Source of the DNA: Bombardia bombarda
Taxonomy: Eukaryota; Ascomycota; Sordariomycetes; Sordariales; Lasiosphaeriaceae
NCBI GenBank assembly: GCA_030512295.1
Contig: JAULSR010000003.1
Span: forward strand, 496,001-560,000
Direction: 5' to 3'
DNA: 64,000 bases
Positions 1 through 11,400 of this stretch are shown here, piece by piece (position 1 is the stretch's first letter; the number at the start of each line of letters is the position of its first letter). Both the position numbers and the translations under genes were made by a program. The notes beneath the pieces are model-generated. The model did no database searches and was not told where the DNA came from. It saw nothing but the letters and a program-made list of their open reading frames with translations.

Positions 1-850
1 GACGGAAAAAGCCGTCCTATCGCCAACTTCGTTCTTTCCTATTTATAATAATAATATAAATAACATTAGACCTTCTTGGTCATTGGTATCCTGCCTGTCA
101 TTAAGATCCCAGCCAGTCATTCCAGTCATTGCTACAATGTTGATATATATCTGTTTAGCATTGAGATATTACAAGGTCTGAAGGTATAATATCGACCAAA
201 CAACAGCTATGAAACCACCTACCCATTCGAGTGTCTTTATTTGGTCATACTAAATTATAGATCAAAAATTTATTAGAAATGTAAAATGTAGTGTTTTTTT
301 TATCAATTTACCGGGCTTTCTCGCATAGGTACCTAGTAATCATCATAGCATGAAGAAGGGGGGCTTAAGATATATTCTGTTCAGTGGCATATCCTTTCCC
401 TGTTCCCCTACTCTTCGTTAGCATGTATTTGTATAAGCGATATTTTCTGTAGTGTAATCGAGCAATGTCATTACGTACTGTCACAGTTGATCACTGCAGC
501 AGTAACTGCGCTCACATAGTTTAGAAATATGGACTGAAGACTCGTGTGTTGTAACGATTGTGTAGTAATAAAACATCATGTATCAATGGTATCAATCTCG
601 AGTTACGCTTGTTAACGCCCAGGCTCGTACACACATAAACTTGACATCTTGAACATTTTACGCCCATGATCTCTCCTACTGCTTTTATGTCTCTGATACT
701 CCCCCAGATAAAATACTTGGATTCGACATGGACTGGAGCAGTCCTCACCAACGAGTCTGAACGTCTCAAGAATGACAGACACCAGATCCAGGATGGAGAG
801 TCGCTTTAAATGACTTGGTGTTTCGATCACCAGCTACTGGACGCTGTCGC
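1..850. other. Intergenic, AT-rich left edge
   Basis: No reading frame here shows protein-like composition or a recognisable family. The stretch is AT-rich with short homopolymers, and it lies downstream of the minus-strand gene that ends at 851, so part of it is probably that gene's 3' UTR. I see nothing else in it. Confidence 0.5.
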
Positions 851-1792
851 TCATGTCTCCGAGTCTGGTTGGATTTCGACCTGTTCCGCAGTGGTGTACC
901 AGATGGCAGCCTCTATAATCTTGGCCACAATCTTAAGATCGCCCTCGTCTATCTGTACTTTTAGCAACCAAAACGAAAAGAGATTCCAATAAGATGATGG
1001 AAACTTACCTCTCGGCGCATAAATCATGGTGAACGTCGTCGGCACCGGGGCGCGGACCCATCCCTTCCAGGCCATGGGATGACGCTCACCCCACCCCTTC
1101 TCGAGGACCTCCTTGATATCGTCAGGATGCAGGTTCATGTGCATAGATCGATCAGACGTATGTATATGGCAGACCTCGCCATTGCCGCAGACATTCAGGG
1201 GATGGCGGGAGAATAGGGCAAACCCGTGTTTCTCGAGGCACGACGTAGCCGTCACGAACTTTTTCGGAAGGCGAGCGCTGAGTGTCTCAATTGCACCACG
1301 GAGCCGGTTGTATGCATGTACGGAGCCCGGCTGGTTGAGCTGACGCTGCGGAGCCAAGCCGGCCACGACGGGACGAGGCCCTGGCCGGTAAGGAAGGGGC
1401 CGTTGACGCAGGATGCCGGCAGATGGCACTTGGGCGGGATCGCGTGGCGGTGGGCTAAATGGGTCTCTCAGAGTGAAGAGGCGATACCACGTCAGTCTGG
1501 CGTACCCAGACGGGGTGGGTGGGGTGCCGCCTGGACCAAGCTTGAGGAAGTTGAGGTAGTCGTTGCGGATCAGAAGTACGGCGGGTACTGAGACTATCAT
1601 GATCTCGAGGAGGATATGCTCCATGAAATGCATGCCGATGACTAGCATAATGGACAAAGCCATTAGGGCTGAAGCGTCCAGTGTGATGTTAAAGGGGTCC
1701 TGACGGATGACCATGTTGATGGCGACCCGGTCGGGCTCGTCAGAAGAAGACGAGAGCTTCTTCTGAGACTCGGTGGTCACTGTGAGAGCCAT
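851..1792 (-). CDS. Luciferase-domain (DUF5519-type) membrane protein
   Basis: Two exons (1792-1009 and 948-851) give 293 residues. The 60 bp intron 949-1008 (GTAAGT...ATAG) is placed because it joins ...MIYAPR to DEGDLKIV in frame; the nearer CAG acceptor would put a stop a few codons on. The start is the first ATG in the frame, at 1792. Residues about 40-75 form one or two hydrophobic, membrane-spanning segments. The C-terminal half carries the His-rich core of the fungal 'luciferase domain' family: VCHIHTSDRSMHMNLHP, then a GWGERHPMAW stretch, then a final amphipathic helix. The domain name comes from distant similarity; light emission is not implied and the biochemical role is unknown. 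A Pro-rich linker (about residues 108-150) separates membrane part and domain. Family assignment is fairly safe; function is open. Confidence 0.8.
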   Translation of the reverse strand: MALTVTTESQKKLSSSSDEPDRVAINMVIRQDPFNITLDASALMALSIMLVIGMHFMEHILLEIMIVSVPAVLLIRNDYLNFLKLGPGGTPPTPSGYARLTWYRLFTLRDPFSPPPRDPAQVPSAGILRQRPLPYRPGPRPVVAGLAPQRQLNQPGSVHAYNRLRGAIETLSARLPKKFVTATSCLEKHGFALFSRHPLNVCGNGEVCHIHTSDRSMHMNLHPDDIKEVLEKGWGERHPMAWKGWVRAPVPTTFTMIYAPRGKFPSSYWNLFSFWLLKVQIDEGDLKIVAKIIEAAIWYTTAEQVEIQPDSET

Positions 1793-4700
1793 TTTGGTGG
1801 AGAGGATGGACACAGCTTGTGTTTTCCCGGGTCGTCTGGAAGAGACAGACGTGTCAGAAGAGGTGTGAAACGAAACGGTGTTGGTTGCTTGGGGATAGAG
1901 AGATGGGTGAGCCGTGGCGTGAGGGGGTTATATTGCTAATTATGGTTGGTGACAAGTGGAAGTTAGAGGCTGTGTACAAGTAGGTGAGATGTGATCAAGC
2001 GGACAGGTCCTAGGAGCTACTACTCTTCAACTTCAGACGCCGGAGTCGGGATGTTGGGCTTCGGTTACACAACCTAACAATACGGACTAAGGCAGTCACT
2101 TGAAGATGGATCACAGGTGTTCAGAGAGAGAGAGAGAGAAGATGTGTAGAGTTGAAGGACGGGGAGCAAGCAAGTGTCCTGCTTCACCGCATCTTCATAT
2201 TCCACTAGGAGAGGAAGACCTAGCCTAGAGGCACGAGGCATGGGACCCAAGCTGCCACGCACAACCATCCATCCAGCCAGCCGGCCAGCGTCAGTCAATA
2301 TTGGGTAGACGTCGGACGTCAAGGTTCGAGCAGGAGCTGGGGTTGATCTGCAAAGGAGTCCGTCACTATGTGTTCAAGAGGTCCACAGGCCGAGCGAACG
2401 AGTTAGGAGTGGTGAGCTAGGCCAAGATATGTGGCCACCCGCCGCTTGTCACTTGACGAGCAAGCAGCCAGTGAAGCAGCCAGCTGGGCCAGTGAAGCTT
2501 CGATACTGGTCAGGACAAGGAATGTGCATGGGCAGGGCGGGGGGCTACTGCATCAAGCATGGAGGTCTAAGGGAGCTATCATCAGGTACACTACCCGCTG
2601 CATGCCTTCCTGGGTGGAGGTGGGGTGTCTGACCCAGACAAGGTGTAGAGGGAAAGCCCAAGCACGGGAAATTGTAACGAGAGAGGGGACGGGAGTGGAT
2701 GAATTCATGGGTTGATGGACGCCGTATATCGGACTGGACAAGGAAGGAACTAACTACCTTACCTACTCTATCCATTCATCTCGATCGTATGACGTTGGCG
2801 GGGTTCGGGGCTCTGCGGCAGGCTAAACCCAAGGACGTGACTTCCTGTTACACCGTTTATAACCTTGCGTTAGTAGCCAAAAGCGCCGGTTGGCTGTTCG
2901 CTCCTTCTTGTAATGCTGCAATGCTCTTCAAATTGCATTGGCCACTGCATCTCGGTCGGCGCCCCCCCTTGTTGTATTCCCCATCCTGTTAACACCAAAG
3001 CTGTCTATTCAGCAAATCGTTTTTTCAAGTTGCAATCACAGAAAGGAAAAACCGCCAAAAAGAGAAGGTTCATAAGCTCGCAAATGGAGGTCCTTCTATT
3101 GGTGGTAGCCGGAGCATATGCAAGTGTAAATAAAGGCTTGGTTCGCGAATGGGGGAATAGATAAAAACGTCAGCAGTTCATTATCAACGAAATATGGCAT
3201 GAGCATCAGACATGGCTCAAAGGAGCATATCAAAACTTGGTTCATCGAGAACCAGAAGATGAAAACATCCATTGACTAAGGGATTTGTTAGGAGAGATGC
3301 ACCAATAAACGGTTAGGGAAACAGGTCTGCCTTTCCGATTAACGTGTAATAAGTGGTGATGCATATTTGCAATTCATTTTGAGGGTCAGAAAAGCGAAGG
3401 GGAAAAAGGAGACGACAGAAAGAAATAAAATCGGCGGGCGAATGGATGTCAGCCCGCTAGCCTTGGGGGAAAAAAAAGCAAAGACAGGTCAGATGATGCA
3501 CGATGACTAGTACCAAGTCGGAAGCAACCCAATTCGCCAATGTCTTATACCTGGTGAAGCTGTGCAATAGGGTGACCACAGCAAGACAGTCCAAATCGAC
3601 GACAGCTGGCACGCGAGCAAGGCCGAATGGGGCTTCCCGATGTCTCTGCACTCTGCAGGGTCTGTAGTCTGTACACTACACAGTATGCAGGTAACACATA
3701 CTTGATGCATTGTCGAGGTCTTTTTTGTTTTTGTTCCGGAGACGGCCTTCCAGCGTTCCCAACCTCCTCCCACGGAGACAAGTTCCCCTATTTGCTCTGG
3801 GTTGCCATTTTTGTCGAGCCTGGATTGGTTCCCCGTGTCCCCTTTCTTACGGTGTTAAGGCCGTGTTGATATTAGAAGCCCGTTCCAGCAACGAACATAT
3901 CAGTCTACACAGCAGAGTAACTGTAGCCCACACACTAAGGCAATGCAGACAGAAAATGGGCAAGGCAGTCACTGTGAAACAAACAGGTTAATGACAAGGT
4001 GGAACAAGGCGTGATGGATGGTCCTTCCAGAGTTTGGTCGACGTCATTTTCAAGCTTTCAAAAGGTCCAAAAGGTCTAAAAGCTCTGGTGTTGAGTGACA
4101 GTTTGTCCTTGATGTTAGTGCATTTGTAATTTTTACTGTGCAGTAGCCCGATAAGGAGATGCAGGCCTAACAGATCCTTAGCTGCAGTACTTCCCTCTGG
4201 ACGGTCAATGTGCTGCTTTTGCGGGTATCAGTGCCGAAGCGGGGCCCCACTCCCCGCCCTAATTACCAGTCATTGGCCACGTGCCAAAGGCGGTCAATTA
4301 TTCTAGACCCTCCAAAATGCAAAGATTGGAATGCAAAAATGTTCCATTAACGCAGAACGAGTTCGACAATATTTTGCACCACCACAAAAGGTGGTGCCGC
4401 AAGATGCAACGCCGGCTACGCTGGAGGCACTCACCATTGCCTGAGGCTCTAGAACTAGCGGCTGAAGAGAGCTAGGCGCCGGATAGGATCCCCTTGTTCG
4501 CAGACTTGCATAGACCCCTGTCCCGACAGCTGTTAGCCCAGCGGTTGCCGAGCAACTCTCTATTGTCTACATTCGCTTCCAAGTGACCAATGACGATGCC
4601 CCAGACCAAAGAGGTGCAAGTGCGCCGCTTGTTATCCGCTGCGTCTTCTGAAGATCTCCAAACATTGCATTTGGAGACCCGAAGAAGGTTCGACTGCAGT

Positions 4701-5103
4701 GCATCCCGAATATCAAAATCGGTGATACAGTTCTCAGTCATTATTGCTGGGTGCACAGACGAAGCGCAACATCGCGTAGTCAATAATTACGTCCACTCCG
4801 CCCACGAGGCATTCTTTCCCGAACCACCCACCTCGTCCCAATCTCTCGGAACTCCAGGCCATTGCGCTGCAACGCTTGACGTAGCAAAGCTTCACCAACG
4901 GCCGAGCCACACAAAAGATTCATTTTTTCTTTCCTTTTTGGCCTATAGGGCAATTGATGCGCCATAGTGGTGTGAACGAAAGACCAGAAGGAGCCTGTCG
5001 CAGTGTAGCCTGGTATGTGACCGCCTGCAATTCATGATATGCACCCGACATCCCGTTAACGAGCGGTTTCCCCCAACCAGAAACAGGTTATCGGACCAGT
5101 GCA
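1793..5103. other. Long intergenic region, no supported gene
   Basis: This 3.3 kb region separates divergent genes and so holds both promoters. A short (GA)n run lies near 2121-2139. Several 60-125 codon frames exist, but none has conserved-looking composition, a family motif or convincing splice sites. Around 4238-4258 there is a G/C-rich patch that could bind zinc-finger regulators, which I cannot test. Confidence 0.4.
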
Positions 5104-7728
5104 ATGGGGTTGTCATTCCTGAACCCGCTGCGATCGCGGGAGACGAAGCGCCCGAAGCTGCCCTTATACAAGGAAACATCATACTCGAGCTCCCGTGCCT
5201 CCCCCACGAAGGAGCGCTTCTCAGACGCAGAATACTCCTCAGACGACGACGACGAAGATGACGTCGATAGCGATTCCACAGACTCGTCGCTGCTGTCCTC
5301 GCCGCCCAGTTCGAGGGGATCCAGACAGACATCGGGCAGCTCTGCGCTCATGCTCCCCAAGAAACTGCCACCCAGTTCATCGAGACGGCCAGCAGCGCGG
5401 AGGTATCTATACCGGCTGCCAAACAAGGTAATACGCTTGTTGTGCATCGCCATGATGTCGACCATCATCATCTTCATCTTTGTGCTTGTCCGCGCAAGCC
5501 AGGTCGAGAACAGGCGGTTGGCCGAGGGCAAGGTCAAGACGAAGCCTGTTGTCGCCCCGCCATGGGAGTCTTTCAGCTTCCTCACTCGGTACTACGGTGG
5601 CGTCAGGATGCTGGTACCGTTTGAAGATAACGTGCCGCAGTATCCTAGACTCGAGGACGAGGGTCCTTATAACGCTAGCGCCTATCAGCCTGCGGCGACG
5701 GCAGCTGGCAAAGGCGCTGCTACAGACACAACCAAGAGAGGCATTCCATCTAGCAAGGCATTTACCGACTATCCTGGTGCCGCGCTCCCCACGAGCGAGG
5801 ACCAGATCCACGAGTGCTTCCTCGACGAGCAGAAGACCATCAGGTTACCCCAGCTCCACTACTACGACGGACGGCCACAAGGGTTCCCCAACAGCGTGCT
5901 GGGCTCGTACGAGCTGCTCTCGCTGCCAGAGGATATCTGCTTTGACCGGTTCGGCAGGTACGGACCGTACGGCTATGGGTATTCAGTTGGCAAGGGCGGC
6001 CTTGGTGTTGGCGAGCAAAGCGAGAAGGAAGGCTCCGAGGCAGTGTGGAAGTCTACTAAAGAGGTCGACTTCCGCAACGTCGACTGGGCCGAGGCGCAGC
6101 GGCGGTGCTACAAGGCTAATGCTCAACGATACAAACTCACCGAACCGCGCAGCATTCCTCCCCACGGCTTCTATATCGGTGAAAAGGCAGAGGACAACAA
6201 GCTGAAGAGCCGGGCTGAAGCAAAGTCAGAAACGCTCAAGTCTATCAAGCCCAACCAAACCGAGGCTGTGACCGAGACCTCCACCACCACTGGCGGAGAC
6301 ATCCCCCGCACCGCCATCGTCATCCGCTGCTGGGACGAGCTCCTCTGGGGCGCCGAAGAAACCCTCAACGTCCGAGCCCTCATCGCCGAGCTCTCGCTCG
6401 CCTCGGGCGGCCGCTACGACGTGCACCTCCTCGTGCAAGTGCGCAACGACGCGCGCAACCCCGTCTGGGCCGACGACGAAACCTACCGCGCCCACATCCA
6501 GGCCACGGTCCCGGCCGAGTTCCAGGGCATGGTGACGCTGTGGTCCGAGACGCAGATGCTGGCCATCTACCAGGGCCTCCGCGACCTCTGGACAAAAGGC
6601 GAGCAGCTGCCCGTGCACGGCTCCTACCGCGGCCTGCAGATGGCGATGCAGTACTTTGCCTCTAAGCACGCCGAGTACGAGCACTTCTGGCACTGGGAGA
6701 TGGACATCCGCTACACGGGCCACTACCTCGACCTGCTGACCAAGATGGAGGAGTGGGCGCGCGCGCAGCCGCGCAAGGGGCTGTGGGAGCGCAACGCGCG
6801 GTTTTATATGCCCGACGTGCACGGCAGCTGGGAGGACTTCAAGCAGATGGCGCGCGTGCAGACGGAGCTGGGCACGGTCGGGCCGGATAACATGTGGGAT
6901 CGTCTGCCTGGAGCCAAGACGCCTGATCAGACGAAGCCGAAGGCGAAAGGCGAAGAGAGCATCTGGGGCCCCAAACGGCCTGTTGATCCCTCAGATTGGT
7001 TCGAGACGGATAATGATCCTGTCCCGCCGACGACGTACGAGCGCGACAAGTACGCGTGGGGCGTCGGCGAGGAGGCGGACCTCATCACGCTCAACCCCAT
7101 TTTTAATCCAGACGGCACGACCTGGGGCCTCGCCGACGACATCACGGGGTACAACGAGAGCGCGGGCATCGGCAAGCCGCCGCGGCGCGCGCAGATCATC
7201 ACGGCCAGCCGCATGTCGCGCCGGCTGCTGCTGTCGATGCACCGCGAGACGGCGCTCAAGAAGCACCACGCGTTCCCCGAGATGTGGCCGTCCACCGTCG
7301 CCTTGCATCATGGGTACAAGGTCGTCTTTGCGCCGCACCCTGCGTACGTCGACCGCGAGTGGCCGGTCGAGTACATGGCGCGGATTATTAATGGGGGCAG
7401 GAATGGTGCTGCCGGGGGGTCGAGGACGTCGGTGTTTGGCGACCGGGAGCATAATATGAAGGGGCTGAGCTGGTTTTATAATGCTGGGTTCGCGGGGAAT
7501 TTGTATAGGAGGTGGTTGGGGCTGAGGGTGGACGGTGACGGCGGGGAGGAGTTTGAGAAGGGGGGGGCAGATCTGAGTCGGGATGGGCTGACGGTGCCGA
7601 CGATGAGGGGCGGCGAGGGGCGGATGTGTCTGCCGCCTATGTTATTGCATCCGGTGAAGGAGGTGGGGCTGCCGGTGGAGGAGACGGTGTCGGAGGCGGA
7701 GGCGGAGGTGGGGGATCCGGGGGCTTGA
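5104..7728 (+). CDS. DUF3405 family type II membrane protein, putative glycosyltransferase
   Basis: One exon, 874 residues, starting at ATG 5104. The N-terminal about 105 residues are cytosolic-looking, Ser/Asp-rich with an acidic run near 45-57. A single membrane segment follows (about 109-130, LLCIAMMSTIIIFIFVLV), and the rest would lie in the Golgi/ER lumen, the usual type II topology. The lumenal part matches the fungal DUF3405 family: a cysteine-containing segment around 235-285, the TAIVIRCWDELLWG start of a Rossmann-like half near 400, and the hallmark FWHWEMDIRYTGHYLDLL near 525-545, whose aspartates resemble a metal-binding DxD site. That this is a glycosyltransferase is family-level inference; donor and acceptor are unknown. 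The third codon position is strongly G/C, as in other expressed genes here. It is convergent with emp24. Confidence 0.88.
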   Translation: MGLSFLNPLRSRETKRPKLPLYKETSYSSSRASPTKERFSDAEYSSDDDDEDDVDSDSTDSSLLSSPPSSRGSRQTSGSSALMLPKKLPPSSSRRPAARRYLYRLPNKVIRLLCIAMMSTIIIFIFVLVRASQVENRRLAEGKVKTKPVVAPPWESFSFLTRYYGGVRMLVPFEDNVPQYPRLEDEGPYNASAYQPAATAAGKGAATDTTKRGIPSSKAFTDYPGAALPTSEDQIHECFLDEQKTIRLPQLHYYDGRPQGFPNSVLGSYELLSLPEDICFDRFGRYGPYGYGYSVGKGGLGVGEQSEKEGSEAVWKSTKEVDFRNVDWAEAQRRCYKANAQRYKLTEPRSIPPHGFYIGEKAEDNKLKSRAEAKSETLKSIKPNQTEAVTETSTTTGGDIPRTAIVIRCWDELLWGAEETLNVRALIAELSLASGGRYDVHLLVQVRNDARNPVWADDETYRAHIQATVPAEFQGMVTLWSETQMLAIYQGLRDLWTKGEQLPVHGSYRGLQMAMQYFASKHAEYEHFWHWEMDIRYTGHYLDLLTKMEEWARAQPRKGLWERNARFYMPDVHGSWEDFKQMARVQTELGTVGPDNMWDRLPGAKTPDQTKPKAKGEESIWGPKRPVDPSDWFETDNDPVPPTTYERDKYAWGVGEEADLITLNPIFNPDGTTWGLADDITGYNESAGIGKPPRRAQIITASRMSRRLLLSMHRETALKKHHAFPEMWPSTVALHHGYKVVFAPHPAYVDREWPVEYMARIINGGRNGAAGGSRTSVFGDREHNMKGLSWFYNAGFAGNLYRRWLGLRVDGDGGEEFEKGGADLSRDGLTVPTMRGGEGRMCLPPMLLHPVKEVGLPVEETVSEAEAEVGDPGA

Positions 7729-8514
7729 AGATCGTAGATTGATGATGTGGTTGTTGGTTGTTGGGTGGACGTATGTGTGTGATGTTTGTTGTTGGGCTCG
7801 TTTGTTTACTGGGGACTTATGCGGGGCGTTTGGGGGATTTTTCCTTGTTTCTTCTGTCTTGCTGGCTGAATGTGTTGCACATATCCATGCATTCTAGCAA
7901 TGAGGTGGACTTGTTTGTTCATGATGTATTATGGATGATACGAGAATGCTGTTGACGGAATGGGTCGTGTAGAGGCTCTGCACCGCACCTATTGGTTGTG
8001 TTTAGATGGAGCAGCAGGAGCACATATGATGGCTATGTGTGTATGTACATGAAGTGGTAGACATAATGAATGGGGAGCTCTTTGTATCAAAACTGTTATA
8101 CTTCAAACCAGCATTCAAGTCCGTCTCTTCATATGGGCACCGTTTGCTCGGTTGGCTTGACTATTGGGTTGGCTCAGTACCTCGGTTCCAGGGCGAGCCC
8201 CCAGTAGTCGATGCTGATGGGATGCATGTTTCGCAGGCTTCTATCCTGAGAGCATTCTCTGCTTTCCTGCAATAACGTTGTAAAGAACATCTCTCGCTAT
8301 GGCCAGCTCTGCGTAGGTGTTTACCGCGGTAATAAAGATAGTACATAGTGGAAGAAATTCAAATGCTACATGTTGCTTCGTCTAACGCTCATGAACCTAG
8401 ATCGTTTTCTTACCTAATTAAACCCCCAACCAGCGCCAAATATGAACATCCCCCAACTGGGTTGGGGATTACAGCCATTATAAACATGATTGAAACAGAG
8501 TTCGAGCCTTTTTC
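7729..8514. other. Convergent 3' region between DUF3405 gene and emp24
   Basis: This 0.8 kb T/G-rich stretch should hold the two 3' UTRs and terminators. I see no gene in it. A short frame at 8039-8275 has no recognisable content. Confidence 0.4.
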
Positions 8515-9315
8515 TTACACTACCCGCTTGACCTGTTGGGAGAAGAAACCTAAGTTAGCTTTTGATCAACCGGCAATGATTCATCGTAAGTCAACATACC
8601 TCAAAGAACCTCCGCAGCCACCAGACCTGGAAGACGCTCTCGCCAATGACAACACCAATGACAAACAGATTCCACCACTTGACGCGGCTATTCGTGCTCT
8701 CGGCCGTGTTGCGGTGGGTGCGCTCGCGCATGACAATGTAGCTTTGCTCGTCCTTGACCATCTCGAGCAGCTCCGACAGCTTGCGGACCTCGGCCTCGAG
8801 GGGGTCCTGGGGCGTGTCCGACTCGGACACGTAGACGATGCCGTGGACGTTGAACGACACCTCCTTGGACGAGGCGCCCCAGTGCTCGTTGCCGAAGCAG
8901 TACACGTACTTGCCGTCGTGCTTGGCCTCGAACGAGAAGTCGCCGTTGGAAGTGGACTTTTCGTAGGCCTCGTACTGGCCGACGGGGTTGGTGATCTGGA
9001 TGGACAGATCGGTTAGTGAGTGATCGATGTATAGATGGGATAGATAATGAAGTAGGCCAGGCCATCAAGCCAAGTCTGTGACGGGGGCTGGAAATTGGAA
9101 TTGAGGAAGGCATGTACCCAAAAGTCGATATCCAGGTTACCGGCACCGCCAAACTCGCGGTCGCCAACCTGAAAGGTGACCGTCATCTTGTCCTCGCGAT
9201 GCAGGTTCTCGTGGAAGCATTCCCGCCCGTGCGCTGGGAGCTGGATGTTGTGCGCTGCCGCAGCGCCCAGGAGGCTGGCCGAGAGCAGCAGCTTGGCTGC
9301 CGTGAGAAGAAACAT
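8515..9315 (-). CDS. emp24: p24 cargo receptor of COPII vesicles (Emp24)
   Basis: Three exons (9315-9118, 8995-8600, 8532-8515) give 203 residues, the length of yeast Emp24. Introns: 8996-9117 (GTACAT...CCAG) and 8533-8599 (GTATGT...ACAG). The tiny last exon encodes only VKRVV plus stop, completing the RRFFEVKRVV tail; without it the protein would end at a false stop inside the intron. Order: signal peptide (1-20), GOLD domain beginning HNIQLPAHGRECF with the conserved cysteine pair (second in YCFGNE), coiled coil around VRKLSELLEMVKDEQSYI, the p24 signature RERTHRNTAESTNSRVKWW, one membrane segment and a short cytosolic tail. The Phe pair would bind COPII and the terminal hydrophobic residues act in ER exit. 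It acts with Erv25 and other p24 proteins in ER-Golgi sorting of GPI-anchored cargo. Start at 9315 is chosen for the signal peptide. Confidence 0.95.
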
Positions 9316-10597
9316 TGCGGTTGTCGTCGAGGTGTAAAGGAGTGACAAGGGTCGTCGAGAAATCGTCGAGGATCAAAAAGGCGTTTCGCGATGCTGGTGT
9401 GGCCTTCTTTTCCGCTACGTGCTGGAGGACAACTTGGCGGGTTCAGTAGTATTATTAGCCAGCTAGGGGGTAAGCTTGGCTTGGTTAGGTAATTGAGGCT
9501 CTGGCCTTAAACCCAAACCTGCATTGCCAGGCTTTAAATGGCAGACCAGGGCAGGCCGTGAAAGAGCTGGGATTGACAGCCTGTCCAGGGAAGCAGCAAG
9601 GGCGGCCGGTGCAATGTTGTTCCAGGCAGCCCCGGTACAAGCCAGGTACAGGTTCCGCTCAGCTGAGTGGAGGCTGATGTGGGCAAAAGGGGCTTGGAGA
9701 TAAGGTAGCTCAAGGTATCAGCAGCGTGCACGGTCCCCCGCTTTCCCTCAATGGCTCGCAGACTTGCCAGGAGACTATTGCCCCCCGCCCCTGCTCGGGC
9801 CACAGCGCCCAGGCTTCCCTGCCTCGCTCCGCCCAAGAACAACTTTCAAAATCCAACCTACCACTGTACCCGACCTTTACCTACTGTTCCGCTCAAAGAA
9901 CAGGCCCAGAGATATTTCTCCCACACCTCACCGCTATCACTCCGTACATCCACCGCGACTCGGCAAACCGCATCGCATCGCCATCTTCATCCACACTCGA
10001 GGATTACCCCGAATAGTAAGTGAGCCTTTTGCTATCGCCTGCCCCTCCCTGCGCTGCATGGCTGCATCACGCCATCACGCCCGCGCCCTCTGCCCGTGAC
10101 TCCCAAATCAGCGCCCGAGACCGTCGCCGCGGGAGACGTAAACGCTTTTCGTGCGTCGTGCGTTCGTTCGTGCGCCTGCTTTACCCGCAGAAAAACATTC
10201 GCTTCTGGTTGTCGAGCCCATCCCAGCCCAGCCCAAATCCCCAATCACAACCCGCAACCCCCCGTCTGTTTGCCACTGTCTGCCACTGGTCGCCTTTTTC
10301 TTTTTTTGGGCAGCCTGGAGATAGCTGGACTCTGTCCTCTCCTCTTCTGCTCTCCGCGACCACCAACAGTGCAGATATCTGTCCTTACGCGACAGCCATT
10401 AAAACGCCCGCTGTCGGACAAGCACTATCGCAGAATCAATCATTCCCCCCACCACCACCAACCACCACTACACCAAACCCATTACTACCAGCTACACTCC
10501 GCTACGCAGGCCGTCGCTTACATATCGTTCTTTGTGGGCAGATTTACCACACTAGTCTCTTACGCTCGCACACTCGTGTGAGCTCAATACCGCCAGG
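9316..10597. other. Divergent promoter region between emp24 and arf1
   Basis: This 1.3 kb region lies between two divergent secretory-pathway genes and could serve both. From about 9720 to the arf1 start it is strongly C-rich and pyrimidine-rich on the plus strand, typical of the long 5' leader of a highly expressed fungal gene. The open frames in it follow from that composition. Confidence 0.45.
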
Positions 10598-11400
10598 ATG
10601 GGGATGTCATTTTCGAAACTCTTCCAGCAGCTATGGGGCAAAAAGGAGATGAGAATCCTCATGGTTGGTCTTGATGCCGCCGGAAAGACCACCATTCTCT
10701 ACAAGCTCAAGCTTGGCGAGATCGTCACTACCATTCCTACCATCGGTACGCTACCACTGCAACTGCTACTGCGCCTCACACCCCGCCGCCAACCCTTTGA
10801 ACATGTAACCATGGCGGGACATAGCTGCTGACACTTTGGCCCCATCGCGCCAACAGGATTCAACGTCGAGACCGTCGAGTACAAGAACATCCAGTTCACT
10901 GTGTGGGATGTCGGTGGTCAGGACAAGATTCGTCCTCTTTGGAGACATTACTTCCAGAACACACAGGGTATCATCTTCGTAGTCGATAGCAACGATCGTG
11001 ATCGTGTCGTTGAGGCCCGCGAGGAACTCCAGCGCATGCTTAACGAGGACGAGCTGCGCGATGCCGCTCTCCTAGTCTTTGCCAACAAGCAGGATCTGCC
11101 CGTAAGAAAACCTCTTTCCCTAGCTGATTGTGCGCTATGTGCTGACATGGTTTTTTTTTTTTTTTTTCAAGAACGCCATGAACGCCGCCGAGATCACAGA
11201 CAAGCTTGGCCTCCATAGCTTGCGACAGCGTTCTTGGGTAAGCCCCCCTCTGCTAGTTTTATGGTCACCGCCTCGGGCCTCTCCCTGTCTGGTTCTAACA
11301 CTACGTCTAGTACATCCAAGCAACTTGCGCCACCTCGGGTGACGGTCTGTATGAGGGTCTCGAATGGCTTGCCGGTACCCTCCGCAAGCAGGGCCAGTAA
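10598..11400 (+). CDS. arf1: ADP-ribosylation factor 1, Arf GTPase
   Basis: Four exons (10598-10745, 10857-11101, 11172-11237, 11311-11400) give 182 residues, a normal Arf length. Introns are 10746-10856, 11102-11171 and 11238-11310; the second has a long T-run next to its acceptor. Gly2 follows the initiator Met and should be N-myristoylated. The P-loop GLDAAGKT is at 24-31, switch I ends in PTIGFNVE, switch II is [16 protein letters not shown], and the base-specificity motif is NKQD. All are intact, so this is an active GTPase, not an Arl relative. Arf1 recruits COPI and clathrin adaptors to Golgi membranes. The N-terminus reads MGMSFSKLF; the usual fungal form is MG(L/M)SFSKL-like. The divergent neighbour emp24 also acts in ER-Golgi traffic. 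Confidence 0.98.

Noticed and set aside
10020..10652. 210-codon frame overlapping the arf1 start
   Set aside because: It runs through the pyrimidine-rich arf1 leader and into arf1 exon 1 in another frame; low-complexity composition.
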